A stretch of DNA of 50,411 nucleotides from Dehalococcoidia bacterium. GTDB taxonomy: Bacteria > Chloroflexota > Dehalococcoidia > GIF9 > AB-539-J10. Each line of letters starts with the position of its first letter. The first letter of the stretch is position 1. Both the position numbers and the translations under genes were made by a program. Below are positions 43,050 to 50,285 of the stretch, piece by piece. Where the stretch lies: the NCBI GenBank assembly GCA_003552465.1, contig PULQ01000053.1, positions 1 through 50,411 of the forward strand, given 5' to 3'. The notes below the pieces were generated by a model. That model made no database searches and was not told where the DNA came from. It worked only from the letters and a program-made list of their open reading frames with translations.

Positions 43050-45500
43050 ATGAGCGAGCAGAGTCCAGGGCGACGATGGAGGCTGCCCCCGGCAGCCATA
43101 GCGGCCATGATCGTGGCCGGCCTGTGCGGTTTGTCACTGTACATACGCCTGGACCTTCCGTATGACCGGATCTTCATCAACGACTGGGTGTGGTTCCGGG
43201 AGACCGATGCCTACTACTACATGCGTCACATAGAGAACATGGTCCACAACTTCCCCCGCTTCAATCCCTTCGATCCATATATGCTCTACCCCGGTGGTGG
43301 GGAGGGGCTTACCAGGCCGTTTTTCGCGTGGCTGGTGGCGGGCGCGACCAGGCTTTTCTTCGGGGCGAGTCCTACCCAGTTCCAGATCGCAGCTGTGGGC
43401 GCCTATATGCCCGCCATCCTCGGCACGCTGACCCTCATTCCTGTGTACTTCATCGGCAAGGCGTTGTTCAGCCGCTGGGCGGGCGTGCTCGCGGCGGCAC
43501 TGGTTGCCATCCTGCCCGGCGAGTTCCTGCACCGGTCGTTGCTCGGCTTCACGGATCACCACGTGGCGGAGGCCCTGTTCAGTGCAACGGCCATCCTGTT
43601 CCTCATACTGGCGGTCAGGAGCGCCCGTGAGAGGGAGATCAACTTCGGTCACCTGCTGGGAAGGGATTGGTCGACCATCAGAAGGCCTCTCGTTCATACG
43701 CTGCTTGCCGGCGTCTTCCTCGGCTTCTATCTCCTTTCCTGGAAGGGAGGGTTGCTGTTCATCTTCATCGTATTTGCCTACCTGGCAGTTCAGTTCATAG
43801 TCGATCATCTGAGGGGCAGGTCGACCGATTATCTGTGCATCATCGGGACTCCGCTGTTCCTGGTTGCATCCCTCCTGCTTCTGCCGGTGCTGGGTGTAGC
43901 GTGGGCGGATCGTGCCTACTGGTTTGCGCTGCCCTTCGCCATACTGGTGCCCGTGGTCCTGAGCGTGATCTCACGACTGCTGTCGGGCAGGGGGGGGAAA
44001 TCTGCTTACTATCCGCTGGTGCTGGCCGGGGTGGTCGGGATTGTGCTGGTTGGGCTGCTTGCCATCAACCCCGACCTGCTTCGCTTCATGCTGAGCCAGT
44101 TCGGCATCTTTGCCCCTGTAGGAGCCGCCCGCACCGTCCTGGAGATGCACCCCCTTACCCCTCAGATAGCATGGTCCAACTTCACTACCTCCTTTTTCAT
44201 CTCGTTGATAGCGCTTGTCATGCTCGGCTTCGTGGCCGTCAGAGAGAGAAGTGCGGAGAAGACCGTGTTCCTGGTGTGGTGCGTGGTGATGCTGGCGGCG
44301 GTAATCGGGCAGCGCCGCTTCGGATACTACTTCGCCGTGAATGTCGCCCTGCTCGCCGGGTACTTCTCCTGGAAGATGCTCGACCTGGCCGGCCTAAGGA
44401 GACTGCTGGCCAGGCGGAGGGAGGTGGTGGCAGCAGCAGTCACGACTACCAGAAAGAAGAAGCAGAAGAAACCGCGTCGGAGATCCGGCCCCGGGGGGTT
44501 CATGCAGCCCAGAGATGTCTGGATCAAGGTTATCATCGTGGGAGTGCTCATCTCATTCGCAGTCTTCCACTTCCCGAATTTCGTTCCCACCAAGTATGAC
44601 ACTGAGTCCGGAGCATGGAGTCGCGGTCCCGTGACGGAGCGGCAGGAGACCCAGGTCACTGGCATGACACTTCTGATGGCCGAGGGGCGGCACTTCATCG
44701 GTGACTGGCTTGATGAGGGATGGGAGAGTTCGTGTATCTGGTTGAGGGAGAACCCCCCCGAGCCGTTCGACGACCCGGATTACTATTATAAGGTATACCC
44801 GTCCAGGGCCGATTTCGAGTATCCTGAGACGGCGTACGGTGTAATGTCATGGTGGGATTACGGCTACTTCATAATGCAGATCGGGCGTCGTATCCCCACC
44901 ACCAATCCAACGCAGGCCCGGGCGGTCGAGGCCGGTCAGTTCTTCACTGCGCTGGACGAAGACTCGGCCAACGAGGTGGCGGATGATAGAGGCCTCAGGT
45001 ACGTGATGATCGACCATATGATGGCGACCACCAAGTTCTATGCCATGGTTGAGTGGGCTGAGCCCCGGACTGGCAAGAGCGTGGACGAGTTCTACCGGAT
45101 CTACTACCAGACTGCTCAGGACGGAAGGCTGATGCCGGTGCGGCTGTATTACCCTGCCTATTATCGATCCACTGTCGTCAGGCTCTACAACTTCGACGGC
45201 GAAGCGGTGGAACCCACGGAGTCGACGGTGATCTCCTATGAGGATAAGACGAGCCGGGAGGGATTCAGGTATAGGGAGATAACCGGCGTGTGGTCCTTCG
45301 ACTCCTACGAAGAGGCACTGAACCACATAGAAGGCCGGGAGGCCGACAACTACAGGATCGTTAGCAGCAGCCGCTTCAGCAGCCCCGTGCCTCTTGAGGA
45401 GTTGACCGGTTACGAGCTGGTTCATGAGTCCGATGAGCGGGTCTCTATGGGGGACAGGAGCCTCCCCGGCGTGAAGGTCTTCGAATATGTCGGCGGCTGA
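43050..45500 (+). CDS. STT3-type oligosaccharyltransferase (archaeal AglB-like)
   Basis: 816 residues. About 12 TM helices (1-500), then a soluble C-terminal domain (about 505-816). STT3 motifs: RETDAYYYMRHIENM (acidic, metal-binding, about 49-63), GFTDHHVAEALF (about 166-177, external loop), and MSWWDYGYFIMQIGRRIPTTNPTQ (WWDYG, about 599-622), with IDHMMATTKF further on. A basic cytoplasmic loop RKKKQKKPRRRSG precedes the last TM. This is the catalytic subunit that moves a lipid-linked oligosaccharide to Asn-X-Ser/Thr. No other glycosylation gene is adjacent, so the donor pathway must be elsewhere. Confidence 0.93.
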   Translation: MSEQSPGRRWRLPPAAIAAMIVAGLCGLSLYIRLDLPYDRIFINDWVWFRETDAYYYMRHIENMVHNFPRFNPFDPYMLYPGGGEGLTRPFFAWLVAGATRLFFGASPTQFQIAAVGAYMPAILGTLTLIPVYFIGKALFSRWAGVLAAALVAILPGEFLHRSLLGFTDHHVAEALFSATAILFLILAVRSAREREINFGHLLGRDWSTIRRPLVHTLLAGVFLGFYLLSWKGGLLFIFIVFAYLAVQFIVDHLRGRSTDYLCIIGTPLFLVASLLLLPVLGVAWADRAYWFALPFAILVPVVLSVISRLLSGRGGKSAYYPLVLAGVVGIVLVGLLAINPDLLRFMLSQFGIFAPVGAARTVLEMHPLTPQIAWSNFTTSFFISLIALVMLGFVAVRERSAEKTVFLVWCVVMLAAVIGQRRFGYYFAVNVALLAGYFSWKMLDLAGLRRLLARRREVVAAAVTTTRKKKQKKPRRRSGPGGFMQPRDVWIKVIIVGVLISFAVFHFPNFVPTKYDTESGAWSRGPVTERQETQVTGMTLLMAEGRHFIGDWLDEGWESSCIWLRENPPEPFDDPDYYYKVYPSRADFEYPETAYGVMSWWDYGYFIMQIGRRIPTTNPTQARAVEAGQFFTALDEDSANEVADDRGLRYVMIDHMMATTKFYAMVEWAEPRTGKSVDEFYRIYYQTAQDGRLMPVRLYYPAYYRSTVVRLYNFDGEAVEPTESTVISYEDKTSREGFRYREITGVWSFDSYEEALNHIEGREADNYRIVSSSRFSSPVPLEELTGYELVHESDERVSMGDRSLPGVKVFEYVGG

Positions 45501-45604
45501 GCGAGCGCTGTTAAGGCCAGTGATCGTCTACCCATCCCCTCGAAGCCAGAAGGCTGTTGTCTCGCGCCCTTGAGAGTTGATGGCGATGATGGGGTGGCGG
45601 GGTG

Positions 45605-45725
45605 ATTCGTTTTGTGCAGGTCGAGTTTTTTGGCGATTGGACTGCCTGTTTTTCGTGTGTGGGGTGGGTGTGGGGAGCGCATTCAGTTGCTGAAACATGA
45701 GGGATTCGTTTCGGGAGGTGTGGGG
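45605..45725 (+). repeat. Dispersed repeat shared with 19126-19236
   Basis: GATTCGTTTTGTGCAGG...TTTTTCGTGTGTGGGGTGGG...GAGGGATTCGTTTCGGGAGG. Inverse orientation relative to the 19-kb copy. Confidence 0.65.
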
Positions 45726-45737
45726 TTTTCGGGGGGT

Positions 45738-45814
45738 GAAGAGTAACGAGTAACGAGTAATGAGTGACGGGTGAAGAGTGAATGCTAAACGGTGAATGGC
45801 GAATAGTGAATGGG
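45738..45814. repeat. Heptanucleotide array, eleven units (GAANAGT type)
   Basis: GAAGAGT, AACGAGT, AACGAGT, AATGAGT, GACGGGT, GAAGAGT, GAATGCT, AAACGGT, GAATGGC, GAATAGT, GAATGGG. Phase 7 is kept without slips through 77 nt. Confidence 0.85.
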
Positions 45815-45823
45815 GGAGAGACG

Positions 45824-45871
45824 AGATCGCCACGTCGCCCCGACTGCATCGGGGCTTCTCGCGATGACGGG
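45824..45871. repeat. Dispersed inverted-repeat motif (GATCGCCAC...CTCGCGATGACGG)
   Basis: Core CCCCGACTGCATCGGGG flanked by GATCGCCACGT and CTCGCGATGACG. Same kind as 47333-47380 and 48096-48140. Confidence 0.65.
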
Positions 45872-45901
45872 GGTTCGGAGTGATGAGTGAAGGGGGGCGG
45901 C

Positions 45902-45955
45902 GCGAGGCTAAAGTGCCGATCACATCGAGCACCCTGGATGAAGTCGGGGCCTCGC
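45902..45955. repeat. Dispersed palindrome interrupted by a 36-bp hairpin element
   Basis: GCGAGGCTAAAG, then TGCCGATCACATCGAGCACC...GTCGGGG, then CCTCGC. The element is at the same place in the palindrome as at 4871-4944, in opposite orientation, and as at 49213-49266. Confidence 0.75.
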
Positions 45956-46044
45956 ACTACAGAGGCATTGGGGGCAAAGGCCCAGGCCCCGAGCGGGGAC
46001 AAGCCCCACTCCGACGAAGGGTCGGGATGGCGGGGGTCTTGTTC

Positions 46045-46175
46045 GGTTGTTAAGGTACAGGGGATTCGTTTTGTGCGGTGCGGGGAGCCTATTCAGTTGT
46101 CGGGTACGATTGATTCGTTTTGTGCAGTGTGGGGGGGGCTTATTCAGTTGTAAATGTACAGGGATTCGTTTTGTC
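46045..46175. repeat. 50-bp tandem repeat, about three units
   Basis: GATTCGTTTTGT occurs at 46063, 46112 and 46163 (49 and 51 nt apart), each preceded by a (G/A)TTC(G/A)GTTGT...GTACR segment. The last unit runs into the 3' end of the gene at 46140..46544. Confidence 0.7.
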
Positions 46176-46544
46176 AGGGCCGGTCGGTGGCGTTGTTGAT
46201 CCGTCGGGGGTGGGGAAGCGGCCTGCGATGATGGACTCCAGAATGAGGTCGATAACCGTCTTCAGGTCCCTGTGGTCGGCTGCATCCAGGGAGTACATAT
46301 CGGAATACGCTTTTGCCAGGAGTCTGGAGGCTTCGGTGAGGACGCGGCGATTGTCGGGGTGGTGCTGAAGGGAGGATAGCAGTTTGACACGAACGAGTGC
46401 TGCCCGGGGGTCAACACCTTCTATGTTGATTCCGGTCCAGAGCTGGTCTGTTTCGGCGGGGCTAAGGGCAGGCGAGTAGAAGCCGTGTTTGCGGGCGTTC
46501 TGGTTGCCTTTCTGGCCACCGCGCTTCCTTCGATTTCGTTTCAA
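46140..46544 (-). CDS. Conserved-type hypothetical protein with GGQxGNxNAxKHGFYS motif
   Basis: 134 residues. TTG start at 46544 supported by AAGGAGG 9 nt upstream. The basic N-terminus KRNRRKRGGQKGNQNARKHGFYS is a motif I know from many short phage-like or accessory bacterial proteins of unknown function, sometimes near terminase-like genes. The middle (about 30-100) is helical (RLLAKAYSDMYSLDAADHRDLKTVIDLILESIIAG). The last residues (DKTNPCTFTTE) are encoded by the 50-bp tandem repeat, so the C-terminus has probably been rewritten by repeat growth. No function assigned. Confidence 0.65.
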   Translation of the reverse strand: MKRNRRKRGGQKGNQNARKHGFYSPALSPAETDQLWTGINIEGVDPRAALVRVKLLSSLQHHPDNRRVLTEASRLLAKAYSDMYSLDAADHRDLKTVIDLILESIIAGRFPTPDGSTTPPTGPDKTNPCTFTTE

Positions 46545-46562
46545 GCTGGGAATCCTCCTTCA

Positions 46563-46646
46563 TCAGCGGTCAGGGGTGAGCGGTCAGCTTTCAGTTGTCA
46601 GGCGTTGGGGGTCGGGGGTCGGGGGTCTGCTGTCTGCTGTCATAAC
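46563..46646. repeat. Heptanucleotide array, twelve units (TCAGGGG / TCGGGGG type)
   Basis: TCAGCGG, TCAGGGG, TGAGCGG, TCAGCTT, TCAGTTG, TCAGGCG, TTGGGGG, TCGGGGG, TCGGGGG, TCTGCTG, TCTGCTG, TCATAAC. Confidence 0.85.
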
Positions 46647-46945
46647 TCCCCTAGCCCCTCTTAGCTTAAGAGGGGGATTGAGCAATCGTCTTGTCCGGGG
46701 TCGGGGGTCAAGATGGGCAGAAGAGTACATCCTGAGTGAGATTCGTCGGTCGCTTCGCTTCCTCAGAATGACAGTTTTGATCAAAGCAATTTCCGGGACT
46801 GAACACCAGTGCTGCGGGAGGGGCTGGTGCAGTTGACTTAGAACAAGAGTTCTAGACCAAGGATAGCACGGGTTCCTGGATTCAGTCAAGGGGAAAATGT
46901 CCGTCTCGATCCGGGCGGTCGCGGTTGGAAGGGCAAGGGGCGGGG

Positions 46946-47001
46946 GGTTAGTGGTTAATGGTTAATGGTTAATGGTTAATGGTTGATGGTTGATGGTGTG
47001 T
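46946..47001. repeat. Heptanucleotide array, eight units (GGTTAAT)
   Basis: GGTTAGT, four GGTTAAT, two GGTTGAT, GGTGTGT. Nearly perfect, so probably recent. Confidence 0.85.
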
Positions 47002-47027
47002 GGCGGGATCGCCACGGCCAGACTGCG

Positions 47028-47283
47028 TCTGGCCTCGCGATGACGAGAGAGGGGTGTGCGTCTGGTCTCGCGATGACGAGAGAGGGGTGCGTCTGGCCTC
47101 GCGATGACGAGAGAGGGGTGTGCGTCTGGCCTCGCGATGACGAGAGAGGGGTGTGCGTCTGGTCTCGCGATGACGAGAGAGGGGTGCGTCTGGTCTCGCG
47201 ATGACGAGAGAGGGGTGTGTCTGGTCTCGCGATGACGAGAGAGGGGTGTGTGTCTGGTCTCGCGATGACGAGAGAGGGGTGTG
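47028..47283. repeat. Minisatellite, eight units of 31-33 bp
   Basis: Unit TCTGG(C/T)CTCGCGATGACGAGAGAGGGGTGTGCG, with only TG/CG length changes at its end. It is an expansion of the dispersed CTCGCGATGACG motif, followed by one decayed unit. There are no spacers, so it is not a CRISPR. Confidence 0.85.
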
Positions 47284-47439
47284 TCGGGGCTCGGGATGAC
47301 AAGGGGGAGTGAAGAGTGAATGGTGGGAGAGGCGAGATCGCCACGTCGCCCCGACTGCATCGGGGCTCCTCGCGATGACAATGGGGGGTATGTCGGGACT
47401 CGCGATGGTGGGGGATGCGCGCCCGGGCTCACATTATGC

Positions 47440-47475
47440 TTTACCGGGATTGACGCTTATGTTAATATAGACATT
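47440..47475 (+). promoter_or_regulatory. Candidate promoter/operator of the Phd-RelE module
   Basis: TTTACC-N17-TAATAT (47440-47468) overlapped by the inverted repeat ATGT-TAATATAG-ACAT (47460-47475). Phd/YefM antitoxins usually bind such palindromes over the -10 region to autoregulate. Confidence 0.45.
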
Positions 47476-47487
47476 AAGGAGGTCAGC

Positions 47488-47769
47488 ATGGGAAAGATAA
47501 AGTCAATCGGGATGGCTGAGGCAAGGCCGAAGCTCACCCATCTTGTTGAAGAAGTCTGCGCCGGGGGAGATCCGTACCTGATAGTGTCCGGCAGCCGGGT
47601 GAAGGCAGTGCTCATGGGCATTGAACGGTACAATGACATGGTAGAGCGACTGGAAGACCTGAGCGATGCTGCCAGCCTGCTCCGGGCGGAGCTGGACCGT
47701 GAGCCGACCGTGTCTTTCGCTCAACACCTGGCGGAGTCTAAACAGGCAGAGAGCCGTGTATCGGCTTGA
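47488..47769 (+). CDS. Phd/YefM-family antitoxin
   Basis: 93 residues from the ATG at 47488, AAGGAGGT 5-6 nt upstream. MGKIKSIGMAEARPKLTHLVEEVCAGGDPYLIVSGSRVKAVLMGIERYNDMVERLEDL is the typical N-terminal DNA-binding fold of Phd/YefM; the C-terminal tail (about 60-93) should wrap the toxin. It overlaps the toxin gene by 14 nt. The longer ORF in the track begins inside the upstream repeats and is not used. Confidence 0.9.
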   Translation: MGKIKSIGMAEARPKLTHLVEEVCAGGDPYLIVSGSRVKAVLMGIERYNDMVERLEDLSDAASLLRAELDREPTVSFAQHLAESKQAESRVSA

Positions 47770-48010
47770 GATCAGTCAGACTGCCCACCGGCAGGTCCGG
47801 AAGCTTCCGGCATCCACCCGGGAGAGGATCAACAAGGCCATTGCGGGGCTGGGTGATGATCCCCGGCCATACGGCAGCAGAGAGCTAACAGCAGGCGAGG
47901 GATACAGGATTCGGGTGGGGGACTACCGTGTCCTGTACAGGGTTGATGATAAGTCCGGGACGGTCACTATCTACCGGGTGATGGGCAGGGAGGATGTCTA
48001 CCGGGGCTAG
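47756..48010 (+). CDS. RelE/ParE-family toxin
   Basis: 84 residues from a GTG at 47756. VYRLEISQTAHRQVRKLPASTRERINKAIAGLGDDPRPYGSREL...GYRIRVGDYRVLYRVDD..TVTIYRVMGREDVYR is the full RelE fold, with the basic residues (Arg in YRIRVGDYR, Lys/Arg before) used for ribosome-dependent mRNA cleavage. Paired with the Phd-like antitoxin. The end of the gene runs directly into a heptamer array. Confidence 0.9.
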   Translation: MYRLEISQTAHRQVRKLPASTRERINKAIAGLGDDPRPYGSRELTAGEGYRIRVGDYRVLYRVDDKSGTVTIYRVMGREDVYRG

Positions 48011-48013
48011 AGT

Positions 48014-48083
48014 GAATGGCAAATAGTGAATGGTGAATAGTGAATAGTAAAGAGAAGCGAGTGACGAGTAACGAGTGATGAGA
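48014..48083. repeat. Heptanucleotide array, ten units (GAATAGT / GACGAGT type)
   Basis: GAATGGC, AAATAGT, GAATGGT, GAATAGT, GAATAGT, AAAGAGA, AGCGAGT, GACGAGT, AACGAGT, GATGAGA. Confidence 0.85.
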
Positions 48084-48095
48084 GGGCGGAGTGAC

Positions 48096-48140
48096 GGGAT
48101 CGCCACGGCCAGACTGCGTCTGGCCTCGCGATGACGGGGG
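48096..48140. repeat. Dispersed inverted-repeat motif (GATCGCCACGGCC...CTCGCGATGACGG)
   Basis: GGCCAGACTGCGTCTGGCC is a near-perfect palindrome. The same text opens the minisatellite at 47009-47050. Confidence 0.65.
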
Positions 48141-48333
48141 CTCGGAGTGATGAGTGAAGAGCAGTCAGCGATCAGCGGGACGAACCCGCCGATCTCGGTT
48201 GACAATAACCAGGAACTGCCGGATGAGCGCGGGTTCTCTGCCGGACCGAAAGAGTGTATAATTTCGTTGCCTCCGCAAGCTGATTGCTGTGCCTGGCAGG
48301 GGAAGGTTCTACTGTATGGAGGGAGGTTGAATA

Positions 48334-48540
48334 ATGCCAACGCTAAAGGAATTGCTAGACCAGTTACCGCCTGACCTGCAGGAGGAAGCCAAGGACTTCG
48401 TGGAGTTCTTACTGCAGAGGCGAGGTACGAGGGAGAATGGAGAGCTCAAGTTACAGTGGAGGGGAGCACTACGAGAGCTGAGGGACCGGTATACCTCGGT
48501 GGAACTCCAACACAAAGCTCTTGAATGGCGGGGTGACTGA
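48334..48540 (+). CDS. DUF2281-family antitoxin-like protein
   Basis: 68 residues. MPTLKELLDQLPPDLQEEAKDFVEFLLQRRG is the DUF2281 helical core, which in many genomes precedes a PIN toxin and acts as a VapB-like antitoxin. GGAGG lies 8 nt upstream. The stop overlaps the PIN start (TGATG). If the PIN gene is inactive, this is an orphan. Confidence 0.8.
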   Translation: MPTLKELLDQLPPDLQEEAKDFVEFLLQRRGTRENGELKLQWRGALRELRDRYTSVELQHKALEWRGD

Positions 48541-48937
48541 TGTACCTCCTCGACAGTAACCTCTTCCTCGAACTTCTACTGGACCAACGTAAGGCGGATG
48601 AAGTTGAACAGCTGCTGCAAAGAACCCCGAGAGAGAAGCTGCACATCTCGGAGTTCTCAGTACACTCCATGGGCATCACTTTTTTCGCCATAAGCTGTTT
48701 GAAGTCTTTGCGCAGTTCCTGGGTGAACTAGTGGTGAAAGGCGGGGTTCGTGTGCTCAGGCTCTCTCTTCAGGACATTGGGGGACTGACGAGCATAGCGC
48801 AGCGATTCAAGCTGGACTTTGACGATGCCTATCAGTATGGAATTGCTGAGAAGTTCGACCTTGAGATCATCAGCTTCGATGGCGACTTCGATCGGACGGA
48901 AAGAGGCCGCAGGACACCAGCCCAGCTTGAAGTCTGA
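48540..48937 (+). pseudogene. PIN-domain toxin interrupted by a -1 frameshift in a T6 tract
   Basis: MYLLDSNLFLELLLDQRKADEVEQLLQR...EFSVHSMG is the N-terminal half of a VapC-like PIN domain (catalytic Asp5 and a following Glu). The frame then runs into a stop at 48729-48731. Adding one T to TTTTTT (about 48679-48684) restores one 132-residue protein continuing FFRHKLFEVFAQFLGELVVKGGVRVLRLSLQDI...LDFDDAYQYGIAEKFDLEIISFDGDFDRT, which carries the remaining acidic residues. Either a real loss of function, a phase-variable switch, or an assembly error. Confidence 0.8.
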
Positions 48938-49054
48938 TGCCGACGAAGTCGGGAATCGCGAATCTCATCGGGACAGACGCCCTGAACTACCCAACCTGCC
49001 ATGAGGCGGCCCGTCACTGATCGCCGTTCGCGGTTCGCCCATAATCAGGCATAG

Positions 49055-49180
49055 TTGGCCGAGAACACGTCAGGGAAACTGAGGGCAGTCGTGACGGGTG
49101 GGGTGGGGTTCATCGGGTCGCACTTGGTCGAGGGGTTGCTCGGATGGGGGGTGCAGGGTGGCCGAGGGGGCTGGGAGTGA
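49055..49180 (+). pseudogene. NAD-dependent epimerase/dehydratase, N-terminal fragment
   Basis: The frame GKLRAVVTGGVGFIGSHLVEGLLGWGVQGG carries the Rossmann motif TGGxGFIGSHLVExLL, the exact opening of extended SDR epimerases. It then degrades and stops at 49178. The remaining 270 or so residues of the enzyme are absent. It is a relic left in a repeat-rich zone; the neighbouring STT3 gene suggests that sugar genes may once have been nearby, but that is speculation. Confidence 0.6.
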
Positions 49181-49212
49181 CGAGAGATGAGTGGCGAGGG
49201 AAGGGGGGCGGC

Positions 49213-49266
49213 GCGAGGCTGAAGTGCCGATCACATCGAGCACCCTCGATGAAGGCGGGGCCTCGC
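49213..49266. repeat. Dispersed palindrome interrupted by a 36-bp hairpin element
   Basis: GCGAGGCTGAAG, then TGCCGATCACATCGAGCACC...GGCGGGG, then CCTCGC. Inner hairpin CATCGAG-CACC-CTCGATG is perfect. Same site and orientation as 45902-45955. Confidence 0.75.
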
Positions 49267-49281
49267 ACTACATCAATTGTG

Positions 49282-49329
49282 TGACTGCTGAGTGCTGACT
49301 GTTGGGTGCTGGGTTTGGGGGCTGGGGGT
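49282..49329. repeat. Heptanucleotide array (TGACTGC / TGGGTGC type)
   Basis: TGACTGC, TGAGTGC, TGACTGT, TGGGTGC, TGGGTTT, a 6-nt unit, TGGGGGT. Confidence 0.7.
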
Positions 49330-49398
49330 GATAGGATGGGATGTGTCAGGCTTGGGATGGCGGGATGGGGGTGTCGGGGCTCAGGGTGACAGGATGGC

Positions 49399-49755
49399 TT
49401 AGCGGGGGTAGACCCAGACGATTTCCTTCGCGGCCCGTTGCCATCTTCCCTGATCAGAAAGCTTCTGCCACTCCGCTGTGGTATATATGAGCAGGTCAAC
49501 GGGAACGGGAAGCGGGGTGGTATCGAATCCTGCAGGTCGCATCTCGAACGGCTGTGCCGAACTCTCCACAATGATCACCAGATCCAGATCGCTTCCCACC
49601 CCCCAATCGCCCCTGGCATAGGAGCCGAGATAGCCAATGCGCACGATCTCCCGGTGATGGGCGGTGATCTCTGCTACCCACTCATGTAATGTCCTGAGAA
49701 CCGTTTCCGGCTCAGGCCATTTGAGAATCGACGAACTCAACAATCTCACCGGCAT
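49399..49755 (-). CDS. MNT-type nucleotidyltransferase antitoxin
   Basis: 118 residues from the ATG at 49755, 44 nt inside the end of the HEPN gene; a TTG slightly downstream is also possible. Minimal nucleotidyltransferase motif YLGSYARGDWGVGSDLDLVIIVESS (GS-x-x-RG-x7-D-x-D). Members of this family silence HEPN toxins by adding AMP to them. The order HEPN-MNT with overlap is the standard form of this module. Confidence 0.88.
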   Translation of the reverse strand: MPVRLLSSSILKWPEPETVLRTLHEWVAEITAHHREIVRIGYLGSYARGDWGVGSDLDLVIIVESSAQPFEMRPAGFDTTPLPVPVDLLIYTTAEWQKLSDQGRWQRAAKEIVWVYPR

Positions 49756-50101
49756 AACGGATCGCCTGTTCACTCTGCAGTCTGCCGTGGTGTTCGAAGG
49801 GAGAACCCTCGGGAAAAGAATCCGGATAGCGTGGAGAAATGTAGTAGACATCCAGCAGTTGTGCCTTTTCCACCAGTTCAGCGGGGATGCTGATAGCCCC
49901 GGGCAACTCGCGGATGAGTTTGGCGACTACATGTCCCCAGGCTTCCTGCCCGGAGTGCAGATGCAGGGCTTTGACAGCCTTCTCGGCCGCCTGCTGGGCG
50001 GCAAAGCAGGCCCATTCATGGTGCCCGGTACGCCGCGAGTCCTCAGCCTGCTCCAGGTCCTTGTGTGCCTGCCTCAACCAGTCACGGTCACGATTTGCCA
50101 T
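49712..50101 (-). CDS. HEPN-domain toxin
   Basis: 129 residues from the ATG at 50101, GGAGG 5-6 nt upstream. HEPN helix bundle: DWLRQAHKDLEQAEDSRRTGHHEWACFAAQQAAEKAVKALHL, then LLDVYYISPRYPDSFPEG, the conserved YYxPTRYPD-type segment. The usual RNase motif R-x4-6-H is not evident in the RYPDSFPEGSPFEHH stretch with normal spacing, so activity is open. Paired with the MNT gene. Confidence 0.88.
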   Translation of the reverse strand: MANRDRDWLRQAHKDLEQAEDSRRTGHHEWACFAAQQAAEKAVKALHLHSGQEAWGHVVAKLIRELPGAISIPAELVEKAQLLDVYYISPRYPDSFPEGSPFEHHGRLQSEQAIRYAGEIVEFVDSQMA

Positions 50102-50217
50102 CTGTTCCTCCGGTACATCATAGCTTACCACAGGATACCGTTTACCTTCTAATGCGGTGGGTGATGGGGAGGGCGTGGGCTTGTCCTCTGTAGCGGGGCC
50201 CTTGAGGGGAGGGAGGC

Positions 50218-50235
50218 GCGAGGCTGAAGCCTCGC
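50218..50235. repeat. Dispersed palindrome GCGAGGCT-GA-AGCCTCGC
   Basis: Uninterrupted copy, followed by ACTAC as in the others. Confidence 0.75.
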
Positions 50236-50285
50236 ACTACAGGGGTGCCGGGGGCGGGGAGTGATGAGTGAAGGGGCGGGAAGCA

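Larger units (their letters stand above)
45501..46139. other. Non-coding repeat region after the STT3 gene
   Basis: No gene recognised in 640 nt. In order: a dispersed repeat (45605-45725), a GAATAGT-type heptamer array (45738-45814), an inverted-repeat motif (45824-45871), a palindrome with nested hairpin (45902-45955), and the first two units of a 50-bp tandem repeat (46045-46175). Confidence 0.7.
46545..47459. other. Non-coding repeat region upstream of the Phd-RelE module
   Basis: No credible gene; the 156- and 122-aa ORFs on the minus strand are translations of tandem DNA repeats. Contents: heptamer array 46563-46646, motif GATTCGTCGGTCGCTTCGCTTCCTCAGAATGACAG (46740-46774), heptamer array 46946-47001, minisatellite 47028-47283, inverted-repeat motif 47333-47380. 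Confidence 0.7.
48011..48333. other. Non-coding region upstream of the DUF2281-PIN pair
   Basis: Holds a heptamer array (48014-48083) and an inverted-repeat motif (48096-48140). A TATAAT at 48256-48261 lies 72 nt before the DUF2281 start; its -35 match is weak. No gene seen. Confidence 0.6.
48938..49398. other. Non-coding region between the PIN and MNT genes
   Basis: Holds a truncated hairpin element (TGCCGACGAAGTCGGGA, 48939-48955), an epimerase gene fragment (49055-49180), a palindrome with nested hairpin (49213-49266) and a heptamer array (49282-49329). No intact gene. Confidence 0.6.

Noticed and set aside
47028-47283. CRISPR array
   Set aside because: Units follow each other directly with no unique spacers and no cas genes are nearby.
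46962-47432. Two minus-strand ORFs with repeated HPSLVIARPDA / RETRRTPLSRH units
   Set aside because: They are translations of a 31-33 bp DNA minisatellite in two frames with no start signal; the repeat, not a protein, is being seen.
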